A DNA stretch of 64,000 nt from JBBQYD01 sp942493075 (GTDB taxonomy: Bacteria > Verrucomicrobiota > Verrucomicrobiia > Limisphaerales > UBA8199). The position numbers and the translations under genes are program-made. The notes below the pieces were generated by a model, which was not told the origin of the DNA, made no database searches, and was given only the letters and a program-made list of their open reading frames with translations. Each line of letters begins with the position of its first letter. The stretch's first letter is position 1. The stretch covers positions 5,084,001 through 5,148,000 of the forward strand of contig OW818681.1 of assembly GCA_942493075.1 (NCBI GenBank), given 5' to 3'. Of the stretch, positions 49,590 to 58,932 are shown in pieces.

Positions 49590-50266
49590 GGGACCCTCCC
49601 GCTTGTCTCCTCCCCGCTCGGAGCACGGACCGAGGCATGCTCCCTCTGCCGGTCGGCATTTACCATGACCTCCAAGTTGGTCGCGGCCGATTCGAGCTCG
49701 AAATGGAGCTGAGCAACCTTGCGTGTAAAGAAATTGAAAGGCACCAGCGCGAACACTGCTATCCCCAACCCGCACATGGTGGCGATCAATGCCTCTCCGA
49801 TTCCTCCGGTAATCTGGCTGGTGGCTCCTTCCATTGTGGCATCCCCCAGCGCGCTAAAAGTGCGGAATATGCCTGAAACGGTGCCCAGCAACCCGAGCAA
49901 GGGCGCCAGCGTTACCAGCGTATCCATCACCGTGAGGAACCTGCCGGCTTTCTGCAACTCAGCACCAGCAGCCACCTGCAAAGCTCCCTGCAATGACGAA
50001 TGAAAATGGTTCATGCCATGCCAAATCATCCGAATCACTGCATCGGGTGAGTTCTCGGCCAGGCGACTGGCCGACTGAAAGTCACCAGCCTCGATGGCGG
50101 CAAACACTTGCTCTAGTCGCTGAGGATCGCGCCGCGTGCTCTCCATCCACCACCAATATGCGCGCTCGCCAACGACCGCCACTGCCACCAGGGCCGTGAC
50201 CAGCAAAGGCCACATAACCCAGCCGCCAGCAATAAAATGTTGCACCAAAATGTTTGCCAGACTCAT
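49586..50266 (-). CDS. exbB: ExbB/TolQ-type proton channel protein
   Basis: 226 residues from ATG 50266 (MSLANILVQH). Three membrane segments: VMWPLLVTALVAVAVV, TLAPLLGLLGTVSGIF and ALIATMCGLGIAVFALVPF. LAPLLGLLGTVSGIFRTF is the family signature. It forms the inner-membrane channel with ExbD. It overlaps tonB upstream and exbD downstream by four bases each. Confidence 0.92.
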   Translation of the reverse strand: MSLANILVQHFIAGGWVMWPLLVTALVAVAVVGERAYWWWMESTRRDPQRLEQVFAAIEAGDFQSASRLAENSPDAVIRMIWHGMNHFHSSLQGALQVAAGAELQKAGRFLTVMDTLVTLAPLLGLLGTVSGIFRTFSALGDATMEGATSQITGGIGEALIATMCGLGIAVFALVPFNFFTRKVAQLHFELESAATNLEVMVNADRQREHASVRAPSGEETSGRVP

Positions 50267-51039
50267 TTCTCGGTTCTCTTTATTTGAAAGGTGCAGGCCC
50301 AAAAGTAGGATCTCGGATTCCCGGGCCCCAAGCGCCATTTATCTCTCACCACGAAAAGTGCTGCTTCGTCCAAATCCCTGAAGCCGGATGTGGTGCGGAC
50401 CTTGACCGAGTGCACGTGGCCTGCTGAGCTCACGCTGAACTCGATGATAACCGTACCTTTCCGCTGGTTGCGTAGCGCGCTCGGAGGGTATTCCGGCGGT
50501 GGGGTAAAAGCTTCGACGCCTGCAACTCCTGGTTTGAAGGCCGTGGGCCGGGGCGGCACATAGGGCTGGTGGCCAGACTCAGCGGTCCCCTTCAGAGCAT
50601 CCGCCGGCCCATCTAATGCAGCGATGACCGGGAATGCAATTGTATCAGGAGTGCGGACGGCAGCCACCCCTTCAATTGTAGGAAGCTCCGTTGTGGGCTC
50701 TGCTGAGAGCTCAGAGGTGGGAGTGGCTTCTCTTGGTTCTGCGGGTTGTCTCGGCTCAGAGCTGGCAATTATGCGTTCAATCTCAGGTAACGTCCATTGC
50801 ACCGGCATAAAATCAGCAACAGGCGGTGATGCCTGCATCCGAACGGATGGCGAGCGCAGTCCCAAGATGCCAACAATCAGGAAGAGGAGACAAATGGAAT
50901 TGGTCCACGCCAGGAAGCGAGCGGGCTCACGAGCCTCTTCCCGCAAGCAGAGATGGAGCAAATCTGAGGGCGCGCCAGGGCGGACCTGGGTTGGTCCAAC
51001 TGCGCCATGCCTACGATGGGAATCTCCACGGAGTGCCAT
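50263..51039 (-). CDS. tonB: TonB-family energy transducer
   Basis: 258 residues. A cytoplasmic stretch of about 42 residues is followed by a single N-terminal helix (ICLLFLIVGILGLRS), then a Pro-rich spacer (YVPPRPTAFKPG) and the TonB C-terminal fold: EYPPSALRNQRKGTVIIEFSVSSAGHV and FRDLDEAALFVV. The final KWRLGPGN is the typical end region. First gene of tonB-exbB-exbD; it should drive TonB-dependent uptake receptors, none of which is in the window. Confidence 0.9.
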   Translation of the reverse strand: MALRGDSHRRHGAVGPTQVRPGAPSDLLHLCLREEAREPARFLAWTNSICLLFLIVGILGLRSPSVRMQASPPVADFMPVQWTLPEIERIIASSEPRQPAEPREATPTSELSAEPTTELPTIEGVAAVRTPDTIAFPVIAALDGPADALKGTAESGHQPYVPPRPTAFKPGVAGVEAFTPPPEYPPSALRNQRKGTVIIEFSVSSAGHVHSVKVRTTSGFRDLDEAALFVVRDKWRLGPGNPRSYFWACTFQIKRTEK

Positions 51040-51176
51040 GCTCTGGGGAGATTGTAAGCCAGCGACCTCCCAAAACCAAAGACAAGCGTGATCAATTTTT
51101 GCGAATGAGGATTGTTGGAGCCATTCTCCAAGGCTCCTGGAACAAATGCTGATTGCGTGGATACCCGGGACGATCG

Positions 51177-51800
51177 TTACCGCACCTGGCGTGTAGGGGC
51201 CGGAGTTGCCGGTGGTTTACCAGGCAATCCTTGCGTTGGTTGGGAGGGCGCCGTGCGGTTGATTTTAGGTCGGCTAGCTCGTCGCTCCGCCATAACCTCT
51301 CTCAAGGAAGGCAACGCGATGTACTCGATAGCCTCATGGATAGCCGCGCGTTCCTCCGCATCCTCAATGCGAGTCTCCAACTCCTGCAGCCTGGCAATAG
51401 TGTTGGTGCGCTCCCCAAACTGGATTGCAGCCTCGAGCGCAGCAGTGCGTATCTCTTTATCCGGGTTCTCCAGATCAAAAAGAATAGTCTCAAGACTCGC
51501 GGTATCGTCGTTCATGGAGAGTTCCTCCAGGAGTTCAATGCGTGCCTCGCGCACCCGGGTCGTCTCACGCGCTGGATCGGGCTTCGGCAGAGCAACCGCT
51601 GGTGCAGCCTGGTCACTGACCAGTGCATTTGTTTGAGCACCGGTGTTGGTCTCAATAATGCCTTGGTCAGACGCAGCCTGGTCTTGGCCCAGTTCCGGTG
51701 CTGCAAACTCTCGATCAACAAACCAGAAGACCGATATTACCAGACAAGCTCCTGCCAGGAGAAATAGAGCGAGTTTCTTTGTCACAATATCAATAACCAC
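51177..51800 (-). CDS. Membrane-anchored HEAT-like protein (paralog 1)
   Basis: 207 residues. One N-terminal membrane helix (KLALFLLAGACLVISVFW), a variable Ala/Gln-rich linker, then helical repeats with LENPDKEIRTAALEAAIQF and NTIARLQELETRIED. The tail is Pro-rich. It is paralogous to 52923-53570, sharing identical runs such as LENPDK and ALEAAIQFGERTNTIARL. Between the two lies a secreted-protein gene on the same strand. No known family beyond HEAT-like repeats. Confidence 0.75.
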   Translation of the reverse strand: MVIDIVTKKLALFLLAGACLVISVFWFVDREFAAPELGQDQAASDQGIIETNTGAQTNALVSDQAAPAVALPKPDPARETTRVREARIELLEELSMNDDTASLETILFDLENPDKEIRTAALEAAIQFGERTNTIARLQELETRIEDAEERAAIHEAIEYIALPSLREVMAERRASRPKINRTAPSQPTQGLPGKPPATPAPTRQVR

Positions 51801-51873
51801 TCAAAAGATTAGAGGCCCGGCACCTCTCAGTACCGAGCCCCCTTTGAATATCAGGACACTGATGTCTCGTGTC

Positions 51874-52578
51874 TTAATAGTACAGGTAAGACCCGATAAA
51901 GGATCCGGAGGATCCGGAGGATCCGGAGTTAAACATGGGCTCTTCTTCAACACCTTTGCCGCTGCCAGAGATGGTGCCTTCAACGATGGCATCATCTCCT
52001 TCGAACGAACCTTCACCCACTCCGGAGAACTTATACGCCTCACTGACCTTTTGCTCGCCATCGTCGTTGTACTTGGAGGTAGAGTATTTCACATCGACCA
52101 ACCCTGAGATCTGGAAAGTCACGATGTTCGTCTCCTCAACCGCCAGAACGGTTTCCGACTCCGGAGTGGTATCAAAATGCAAGGTTCCAATCATGGTCTG
52201 GGAGGACTTTTCCACGCCAGTCGCTTCGTTCATGCTTCCGTTACCCACACGCACAGCGCCGACGCTAATAGACATGAAGGGATAGAGATACGTGTTAGTA
52301 CCATCAGCCACATAAAAGGCGTTACCGACCCGAACCAGCTTGGCCTTCTTGCTCAAATTGATTTCCGGATTAGCATCGGCAAACACCTCAAGCAGGTCCT
52401 TGTTTGTGGCTTTGGATTTCACCGCCTTCCACTTAAACACATCCTCATTCTTGGAGTCCACAGACTCTTCCATGGTAACCGTCAGCTTGGCTGCAACCGA
52501 GTTGGTAACAGCGGCCTGTGCACCACAAAGACACAGCCCCATCGCAGACAAGGCGATCAGTAATTGCTTTTTGCTCAT
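51874..52578 (-). CDS. Secreted protein of unknown function with SGS-repeat tail
   Basis: 234 residues. A signal peptide (LLIALSAMGLCLCGAQAA) is followed by a beta-rich acidic body (AKLTVTMEESVDS...), and a tail of SGSSGSSGS ending SYLYY. The tail is encoded by three perfect 9-bp repeats (GGATCCGGA, forward, 51901-51927). It lies between the two HEAT-like paralogs. No family recognised; an exported structural or surface protein is possible. Confidence 0.6.
   Translation of the reverse strand: MSKKQLLIALSAMGLCLCGAQAAVTNSVAAKLTVTMEESVDSKNEDVFKWKAVKSKATNKDLLEVFADANPEINLSKKAKLVRVGNAFYVADGTNTYLYPFMSISVGAVRVGNGSMNEATGVEKSSQTMIGTLHFDTTPESETVLAVEETNIVTFQISGLVDVKYSTSKYNDDGEQKVSEAYKFSGVGEGSFEGDDAIVEGTISGSGKGVEEEPMFNSGSSGSSGSFIGSYLYY
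51901..51927. repeat. 9-bp tandem repeat, three copies
   Basis: GGATCCGGA three times in a row, inside the secreted-protein gene, encoding Ser-Gly-Ser units. In-frame, so copy-number change would lengthen or shorten the tail without a frameshift. Confidence 0.85.
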
Positions 52579-52922
52579 AATATCTGTTCAGTTGTTGTTT
52601 TGCTTGGCGAGGTTTGCCTGAAATACCGTTGAAATTCAACGGCCATTTCTACAGGCAATTCACTTGCCGTTTCTCCCCTGCCAAGCTAACAAGTTGAGGG
52701 GAGACGTAAACGAGTAAAGGGAAAAAGACCCCGAATGTCAATAGGCTAATTAATGTATTTTGAAACTATCAACCCCTACCCACCCATCTCGACGCCGAGT
52801 AAACAATCAGACTATCAGGCGTAAATACTCAGGCCCAATGGATAGCCAACACGAAGGCGTGGCTCCAGCTAACGCCGACGGCAGGATTGAACCGATATAG
52901 TCAGTAAATGTCTAAGCCTAAC
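52579..52922 (-). other. Intergenic region with a hairpin
   Basis: About 344 bases upstream of the secreted-protein gene. CCGTTGAA-A-TTCAACGG (52626-52642) is nested within GCCTG...CAGGC (52616-52656), possibly a terminator or leader structure. No gene recognised. Confidence 0.5.
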
Positions 52923-53570
52923 CTACTTAGAAGCAGCAGGCGAAACGGGAATCTGGCCTGGTGGAAGCGGAGCTTTGGGCATCCGTGCTGTGGTCGCCCT
53001 TGGCGGTTGTGACGATTTCGCAACGCCCGTCGGGAGGCCTGCGGCCTTCCTCGCGTTCACCACTTCAGTAAGCGAAGGTAATTTAATGAACTCAATTGCC
53101 TCCCGCAGAACAGCGCGCTCATCCTCGTCTTCTGTCCGCTGTGCCAAATCAGTCAACCGCGCAATCGTGTTGGTGCGTTCCCCAAACTGAATCGCTGCCT
53201 CCAATGCTGCCTCGCGGACATCCTTGTCTGGATTCTCAAGTTCCAAAAGGATGGTGCTCAGACTGGCGGAGTCCTCGTTCGAGGATAGATCCATCAAATG
53301 CTCAATTCTTGCCTCCTTGGTCTGCTCGGTTATAGCCGCCGGGTCCGGACTGGGCAGACTCGCCAACTCAACTGCATTGCTTGTTCCCGCCTGCGGTGTG
53401 CTATCGGAAGCAGGGGGCGCTGCCTGGACTGTTTCGGGCGAGGATACCGTTTCCTCGATTCCAGCCCCACTAGCATGGGGTGCCGCCGGAAATTCCCTGT
53501 TCACAAACCAGATAATGCCCGCGATAGCTGCAAGTGCGACCGAAGTTACCAATAACGGCTTAATATTCAT
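52923..53570 (-). CDS. Membrane-anchored HEAT-like protein (paralog 2)
   Basis: 215 residues. An N-terminal helix (LLVTSVALAAIAGIIWFV), a variable linker, then LENPDKDVREAALEAAIQF and NTIARLTDLAQRTED, closely matching the protein at 51177-51800. The C-terminal tail is Ala/Pro-rich. The conserved core with differing linkers suggests duplication followed by divergence. Function is unknown. Confidence 0.75.
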   Translation of the reverse strand: MNIKPLLVTSVALAAIAGIIWFVNREFPAAPHASGAGIEETVSSPETVQAAPPASDSTPQAGTSNAVELASLPSPDPAAITEQTKEARIEHLMDLSSNEDSASLSTILLELENPDKDVREAALEAAIQFGERTNTIARLTDLAQRTEDEDERAVLREAIEFIKLPSLTEVVNARKAAGLPTGVAKSSQPPRATTARMPKAPLPPGQIPVSPAASK

Positions 53571-53766
53571 AATCTGCTTCGCTCATCGTAGTGACCGCCA
53601 CTCAGGCAGGTCTCAGTCAATCGTATTTTAGGCTGCTCTCCGACGAGCGCACCGGGGCGTTTACCCCAACCCGATTTAGCTTCACCCGCCTCCATTAACA
53701 CCCTGAAGCACGCCCTAAGGCAAATTCTGCTAGCTTCAGGATTCGGAATGCGGAGAATCATCGGTA

Positions 53767-55701
53767 ATGAGCGAGGAAAAAGCTGCGGGGGCGATGCCGG
53801 TGGAAGCCAGCAAGTATGGCGATGACTTCAAATTGCCAATTGATGGCTTCAAAGGCACCCCGGAGGAGGTGGAGCGCCTTTGGTTTGAAACGGTCTATAA
53901 AGGCCGTGGTGACAGCATGCCTCAATTGACATGGCGTGCCGTACTCATGGGATCAGTCCTCGGCGGTGTGCTCTCCCTCACCAACCTCTATATCGGGCTG
54001 AAATCCGGCTGGGGATTTGGCGTAGCCATCACTGCCGCCATCCTCTCATACAGCATCTGGACAACCTTCCACAAACTCGGTTGGGTCCGGACGCCCATGA
54101 CGATCCTTGAGAACAACTGCATGCAATCCACCGCAAGCGCGGCAGGTTATTCTACCGGCACCACACTTGTCTCGGCGTTCTCAGCTTTTATTCTGATCAA
54201 TGGCAAACCCTTGCCCGTAGGCCTTACCCTGGCCTGGGTCTTCTTTCTGGCAGTGCTCGGGGTCACCATGGCCATTCCCATGAAAAGGCAAATGATCAAT
54301 GTGGAGCAGCTTCGCTTTCCGACCGGGGTAGCCGCAGCGGAGACCTTGCGAGCGCTTCACTCGCATGGTGAGAAGGGAATGCGTGCGGCCAAGGCTTTAG
54401 GTCTGGCCGGGCTGCTGGCGGCGATCAGCCAGTTCCTCACGGATGGTTTGCGACTGATTCATCATTCTCTGGAGGCTTTTCAACTCGGTTCGTTGCTTAA
54501 CCTGCTGAATAAGAAATTTCCTGGCGAGGCGTGGATGGGACGGACGATCATGTTTTATTGGGACCCCATCTTCATCGCGGCCGGTTCCATCACTGGAATG
54601 AAGGTCTGCCTGAGCATGCTGGTTGGCGGCACTTTGTGTTGGGCTGTGTATGTGCCTATCTTACAGAATCAGGGTATCATCGAGGGCTCAAGCTTTCGGC
54701 AGATCGTGCCGTGGACGCTTTGGGGCGGCACCGCCTGCATGGTCAGCTCCGGATTGCTTAGCTTCTTCCTGCAATGGCGCACCTCTCTCAGGGCTTTTCG
54801 CAACCTGGGAAAAATGTTCAACCGCAGCACTGATTCTTCGGACCCATTGGATGCAATTGAAGCACCGAGCTGGTGGTTCCTGGTTGGCCAGGTTGTCTCC
54901 CTGATTGTGATCACGATTCTTGCCAAGCTCACGTTCGACATCCCCTACTGGATCGGGGGGCTGGCACTGGTGATGTCTTTCATTCTGGCGTTAGTTGCTT
55001 GCCGCGTCACTGGCGAGACAGATACCACCCCCGTCGGCGCGATGGGCCAAATCACTCAATTGACCGTCGGTGCACTGAATCCCGGGAGCGCCACGACAAC
55101 ACTGATGAGCGCCAACATCGTCTCCAGCGCTGCCATCTCCTCAGCCGATCTGCTCACTGACCTCAAGAGCGGCTATTTGCTCGGAGCGAACCCGCGCAAG
55201 CAGTTTATCGCCCAGTTCGCGGGTATTTTCATGGGAACAGTCGTGACGGTGCTCGCTTTTAGTGTCCTTGTTCCCAATGCAGAAACTCTGACATCAGACC
55301 AGTTTCCAGCTCCGGCGGCCCAAAGTTGGCGGGCCGTTGCTGAAGCGATGAGCAAAGGAATTGGCGATTTGCACCCGATTAAGCGAGCATCGATAGGCGT
55401 CGGTGCGCTGGTTGGGGTCGTGCTGGCACTCCTCCCCTCGTTCTTTCCTAAAAAGGCCCGGTTCTTCCCCTCAGCAGCGGGTGTCGGCTTGTCGTGGACC
55501 TTCCACTGGTACTACAGCATGTTGTTTTTTATAGGCGCTTTAATCGGGAGTGTCCTGCAAAAGAAATCCCCACAAAAAGCTGAGGAATACACCTTCCCTG
55601 TCGCCTCCGGAATCATTGCAGGCGGCTCGCTCATGGGTGTGGTCATGATTTTCTGGGAGAACGGCCCGGCAATGATCAAGAAACTCATTGCCGGGGGTTG
55701 A
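53767..55701 (+). CDS. OPT-family oligopeptide transporter
   Basis: 644 residues with about 14 hydrophobic segments. It shows OPT features: LYIGLKSGWGFGVAITAAILSYS near the start, LENNCMQSTASAAGYSTG, and a late VAADLLTDLKSGYLLGA-type segment (SSADLLTDLKSG). OPT carriers import peptides or metal-chelates. It is the only gene on the plus strand here, divergent from paralog 2. Confidence 0.88.
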   Translation: MSEEKAAGAMPVEASKYGDDFKLPIDGFKGTPEEVERLWFETVYKGRGDSMPQLTWRAVLMGSVLGGVLSLTNLYIGLKSGWGFGVAITAAILSYSIWTTFHKLGWVRTPMTILENNCMQSTASAAGYSTGTTLVSAFSAFILINGKPLPVGLTLAWVFFLAVLGVTMAIPMKRQMINVEQLRFPTGVAAAETLRALHSHGEKGMRAAKALGLAGLLAAISQFLTDGLRLIHHSLEAFQLGSLLNLLNKKFPGEAWMGRTIMFYWDPIFIAAGSITGMKVCLSMLVGGTLCWAVYVPILQNQGIIEGSSFRQIVPWTLWGGTACMVSSGLLSFFLQWRTSLRAFRNLGKMFNRSTDSSDPLDAIEAPSWWFLVGQVVSLIVITILAKLTFDIPYWIGGLALVMSFILALVACRVTGETDTTPVGAMGQITQLTVGALNPGSATTTLMSANIVSSAAISSADLLTDLKSGYLLGANPRKQFIAQFAGIFMGTVVTVLAFSVLVPNAETLTSDQFPAPAAQSWRAVAEAMSKGIGDLHPIKRASIGVGALVGVVLALLPSFFPKKARFFPSAAGVGLSWTFHWYYSMLFFIGALIGSVLQKKSPQKAEEYTFPVASGIIAGGSLMGVVMIFWENGPAMIKKLIAGG

Positions 55702-55725
55702 AGCCGAGCCTGAGAAGGCAAGAAG

Positions 55726-56223
55726 TTACTGCTTCTTGAACTTGAACGTCTCTTTGGGTTCTTTTTCGAGATTGTCGTCGCTATCAATGGCATGGAGCCG
55801 CACTTGAAGCCCCTTTTCGGGCGACCCGCTAAAAACGAAAGCCATCTTCCTAGAGCCGCGTTCAGCCGAGCTTGCGGTGACGCGGAGGACCATTTCGTCA
55901 TTTTCCTTATCCCATGATCCCTTGGCAACGGACCCCCTGCTATCGACGCTGTAATACTTGGGCCGCTCGTCATTCGGCTCCAGGACTGTAAAGCCTTTCG
56001 ATTCCATATCAGCGAACTTAACGTGAAGCACGATCAGATGCTTGTCCAGGTCCCAGGACATATCCAGGGTGCAAGTCTCCCCGTTGTTGCCTACCCCTTT
56101 CCAACTGCCGAAAATCCACTCCACCGAGTTTTCAGCAACGAGACTCTTGAGTGACGTCTGTGCGTTGGACGAAAAGGCGAGAGTGCCTGCGAGTAAACCG
56201 AGGGCCAGATAACGTGTAATCAT
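55726..56223 (-). CDS. Secreted protein, DUF1579-like
   Basis: 165 residues from ATG 56223 (MITRYLALG), starting a signal peptide ending near SSNAQ. The body is beta-rich, with FGSWKGVGNNGETCTLDMSW and VTASSAERGSRKMAFVFSG, consistent with small lipocalin-like DUF1579 proteins. It converges with the OPT transporter. Function not known. Confidence 0.6.
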   Translation of the reverse strand: MITRYLALGLLAGTLAFSSNAQTSLKSLVAENSVEWIFGSWKGVGNNGETCTLDMSWDLDKHLIVLHVKFADMESKGFTVLEPNDERPKYYSVDSRGSVAKGSWDKENDEMVLRVTASSAERGSRKMAFVFSGSPEKGLQVRLHAIDSDDNLEKEPKETFKFKKQ

Positions 56224-56352
56224 AAGTTTTATTTTGGGTGTTGTGATCAATGCTTCGCGCCACTCTAACCGGACTGGGAAGGCCGTCAAGCGGGCCTTTC
56301 GGCAATCAGAGGTCGGACACGCTTTGTCTAAGGCCGCGTGGGATACTCGGGC

Positions 56353-56736
56353 ATGAAGAACAAGAAAACACGCAGCCCAAAAGTGCTTGCCCTTCTAAAC
56401 CTGGCCATTGCGGAACTCAACGCGGGTCCATTCAGTGATGAGTTCCTCAAAACCCACCCAGAGCCACCAACTCAAAGTTGGCCATGCATAATCCTCTGGC
56501 CGGCAACCCCACCGCAACAGCGCGAATACCATGAAACCGCGCCGTCCCTGGCTCAGCTTTCGCTGGGACAGGCGCTGATTGCCAAAAGCTCCGAATACTG
56601 GCTTTGCCTGGGGGAGGCAGCGCAGGCCCGCATCGAATGGGGGAAGTTATCGGCCGCCAGCAGAAGACATCCTCTCGTCATCAAATTGAGCCTGGAAATT
56701 CATCGTGGATTGGGACTGCCAGCGCCCCGGCTGTAA
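56353..56736 (+). CDS. Hypothetical protein
   Basis: 127 residues from ATG 56353 (MKNKKTRSPK). Helical pattern with KVLALLNLAIAELN and LSLGQALIAKSSEYW; no recognised motif. Its composition is protein-like but the frame is modest in size. Confidence 0.4.
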   Translation: MKNKKTRSPKVLALLNLAIAELNAGPFSDEFLKTHPEPPTQSWPCIILWPATPPQQREYHETAPSLAQLSLGQALIAKSSEYWLCLGEAAQARIEWGKLSAASRRHPLVIKLSLEIHRGLGLPAPRL

Positions 56737-56884
56737 TATCCAGCCGGAATCCGGTGTGTGTCCGTGCCAAGCCGTGAAAGTCCGTGTTCGTCCTATCCTG
56801 CTCCTGTTTGAGCGGCCTGAGCGGCGCTGGGTCAAAAATCAGGCTTGTCATCGCCCGGCTACGTGTTAAATTTTTCGGCCTTTT

Positions 56885-57124
56885 ATGAAAGATATTCATC
56901 CGAAGTATGTGGAATCTGAAATCCGTTGCGCGTGCGGCAACGTGATCAAAACCCGTTCCACCAAGCCGGTTATTATTGTTGGTATCTGCAATGGCTGCCA
57001 TCCGTTCTACACAGGACAGCAGAAATTCGTGGATACAGCCGGTCGTGTGGATAAATTCCAGCAGCGGATGGCCAAGACCCAGGCCGCGCAGGCCGCCACC
57101 GCCGCCAAGCGCAAAAAGAAGTAG
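56885..57124 (+). CDS. rpmE: 50S ribosomal protein L31
   Basis: 79 residues. MKDIHPKYVESEIRCACGNV and ICNGCHPFYTGQQKFVDTAGRVDKF match L31. The cysteines (CAC and CNGC) mark the zinc-binding type. The C-terminal extension is Ala/Lys-rich. Located upstream of prfA, a common pairing. Confidence 0.96.
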   Translation: MKDIHPKYVESEIRCACGNVIKTRSTKPVIIVGICNGCHPFYTGQQKFVDTAGRVDKFQQRMAKTQAAQAATAAKRKKK

Positions 57125-57217
57125 CACCGCTCCCTTTCTTCCGCCCGCATGGTCCACGAACCATTCGGGCGGATTCTTTTTTATCCCAGCCGGTCTGGCC
57201 AGTTGCTTAGGAATGTC

Positions 57218-58297
57218 ATGGATCTGCGTCCCCATATTGAGAAGTTCGCCCGGCGTTTTTCGGAAGTCGAAGCCGCTTTAAGCGATCCCAAGGCTTTCGA
57301 CAATCAACAACGCGCCCAGGAGCTTTCCAAAGAATATGCCCGGCTCAAAGAGCTGGTGGCACACGGGCAGGCTTATCTCAAAGCCGTGACTGATCTGGCG
57401 GAGAATCGTGCCCTTGCCGCCGATGAAAAGGCGGACGCTGAGCTGCGTCAGATGGCCGTTGAGGAGGTAACCCGGCTCGAAGCCGACGAGAAACGCCTGG
57501 GCCTGGAGGTGCAGCGCGGCCTTATTCCGCCTGACCCGGCGGACTCGCGCAATACGATTATAGAAATCCGGGCAGGGGCGGGAGGGCAGGAATCAGCGCT
57601 GTTCGCTGCTGATCTCTACCGGATGTACACCCGCTATGCTGAAGGGCGCGGATGGAAATTCGAGAGCCTGGACCTTAGCCCATCGGATCTGGGCGGCTAT
57701 AAGGAAGTCATTTTCCAAATAACAGGCACCGACGTGTATAAGCGTCTGAAGTATGAAAGTGGCGTCCATCGGGTGCAGCGAGTGCCTGCTACGGAAGCGC
57801 AAGGGCGAATTCATACAAGCACTTGCACGGTGGCTGTCCTGCCCGAGGCCGAAGAAGTGGATGTGGAAATCAAGACTGAAGACCTGGACATCACTGTATG
57901 CCGCGCATCCGGCCCTGGTGGACAGGGAGTCAACACCACAGACTCTGCGGTACAGATCATTCATAAGCCGACCGGCCTGATTGTTCGCTGCGCGGACCAG
58001 CGTTCGCAGCAGAAGAATAAGCTCCGGGCTATGACCGTTCTGCGCTCGCGCCTCCTGGAGCGCCGGGTAAGTGAAGAGAACGAGAAATACGCGGCACAAC
58101 GCAAGGCTCAGGTGGGAACGGGCGAACGCAATGAACGGATTCGGACCTATAATTTCCCTCAGAACCGCGTAACGGATCACCGGATCGAGCTCACGCTCTA
58201 CAATCTCCCTGTCGTTATGGAAGGGGTAATTGATTCTGTGATCGAGCCTCTGATGGCGAATGACACCGAGGAACGGCTGGCAGCTTTGAAGCTGTAA
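57218..58297 (+). CDS. prfA: Peptide chain release factor 1
   Basis: 359 residues from ATG 57218 (MDLRPHIEKF), the family's usual length; the frame is open further upstream to 57149. The catalytic GGQ motif lies in ASGPGGQGVNTTDSAVQ. YKEVIFQITG and VHRVQRVPATEAQGRIHTS are typical. It releases peptides at UAA and UAG. Downstream of rpmE. Confidence 0.95.
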   Translation: MDLRPHIEKFARRFSEVEAALSDPKAFDNQQRAQELSKEYARLKELVAHGQAYLKAVTDLAENRALAADEKADAELRQMAVEEVTRLEADEKRLGLEVQRGLIPPDPADSRNTIIEIRAGAGGQESALFAADLYRMYTRYAEGRGWKFESLDLSPSDLGGYKEVIFQITGTDVYKRLKYESGVHRVQRVPATEAQGRIHTSTCTVAVLPEAEEVDVEIKTEDLDITVCRASGPGGQGVNTTDSAVQIIHKPTGLIVRCADQRSQQKNKLRAMTVLRSRLLERRVSEENEKYAAQRKAQVGTGERNERIRTYNFPQNRVTDHRIELTLYNLPVVMEGVIDSVIEPLMANDTEERLAALKL

Positions 58298-58328
58298 CAA
58301 ACAAGCCCCTCTCCTGCTCCGCTTTATC

Positions 58329-58931
58329 ATGGTAGCCGACCTGCATCCTTCATCCCGGGAAATCCGCGGACTCATTTTTGATTGTGACGGCACACTGGCC
58401 GATACGATGCCGCTGCATTGGCGCGCCTGGTCTGAGATCAGCCATCGGTATCGCCTGAACTTCCCGGAGGATCGTTTTTACTCACTGGGAGGCGTGCCGT
58501 CCCGGGACATCCTTCGCATCCTGTCCACCGAGCAGGGGGTAACACTGGATCACCTGGCTGTGGCTCGGGAGAAGGAATCCATCTACCTGCCACTTCTAGA
58601 CGATGTGGAACCGATCGATTGCGTGGTAAAAATTGCACGCCAACATGCCGGCAAGGTTCCTATGGCGGTGGCCAGCGGTGGAACTCAGGCAATTATTTGC
58701 GAGGTGCTGGAACGGTTAGGAATTCGTGATCTATTTCAGGCGATAGTGACCAGCGAGCAGATCACACGGCAGAAACCTGCGCCGGACATCTTTCTCGAAG
58801 CAGCAAGGCGGATCGGCGTACCCCCACAGTATTGCCAGGCATTCGAAGACACGGACCTTGGGATGCAGGCCATCCGCTCGGCTGGCATGCAAGCAGTGGA
58901 CGTGCGTCATTTGCTGGCGCAGCGGGCCTAA
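58329..58931 (+). CDS. HAD-family phosphatase, beta-phosphoglucomutase-like
   Basis: 200 residues. HAD motif I is FDCDGTLADTM, motif II is in MAVASGGT, a Lys lies in RQKPAPDIF and motif III in AFEDTDLGMQA. The cap matches the beta-phosphoglucomutase/phosphatase type. 31 bases after prfA. Substrate is unknown. Confidence 0.9.
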   Translation: MVADLHPSSREIRGLIFDCDGTLADTMPLHWRAWSEISHRYRLNFPEDRFYSLGGVPSRDILRILSTEQGVTLDHLAVAREKESIYLPLLDDVEPIDCVVKIARQHAGKVPMAVASGGTQAIICEVLERLGIRDLFQAIVTSEQITRQKPAPDIFLEAARRIGVPPQYCQAFEDTDLGMQAIRSAGMQAVDVRHLLAQRA

Positions 58932-58932
58932 G

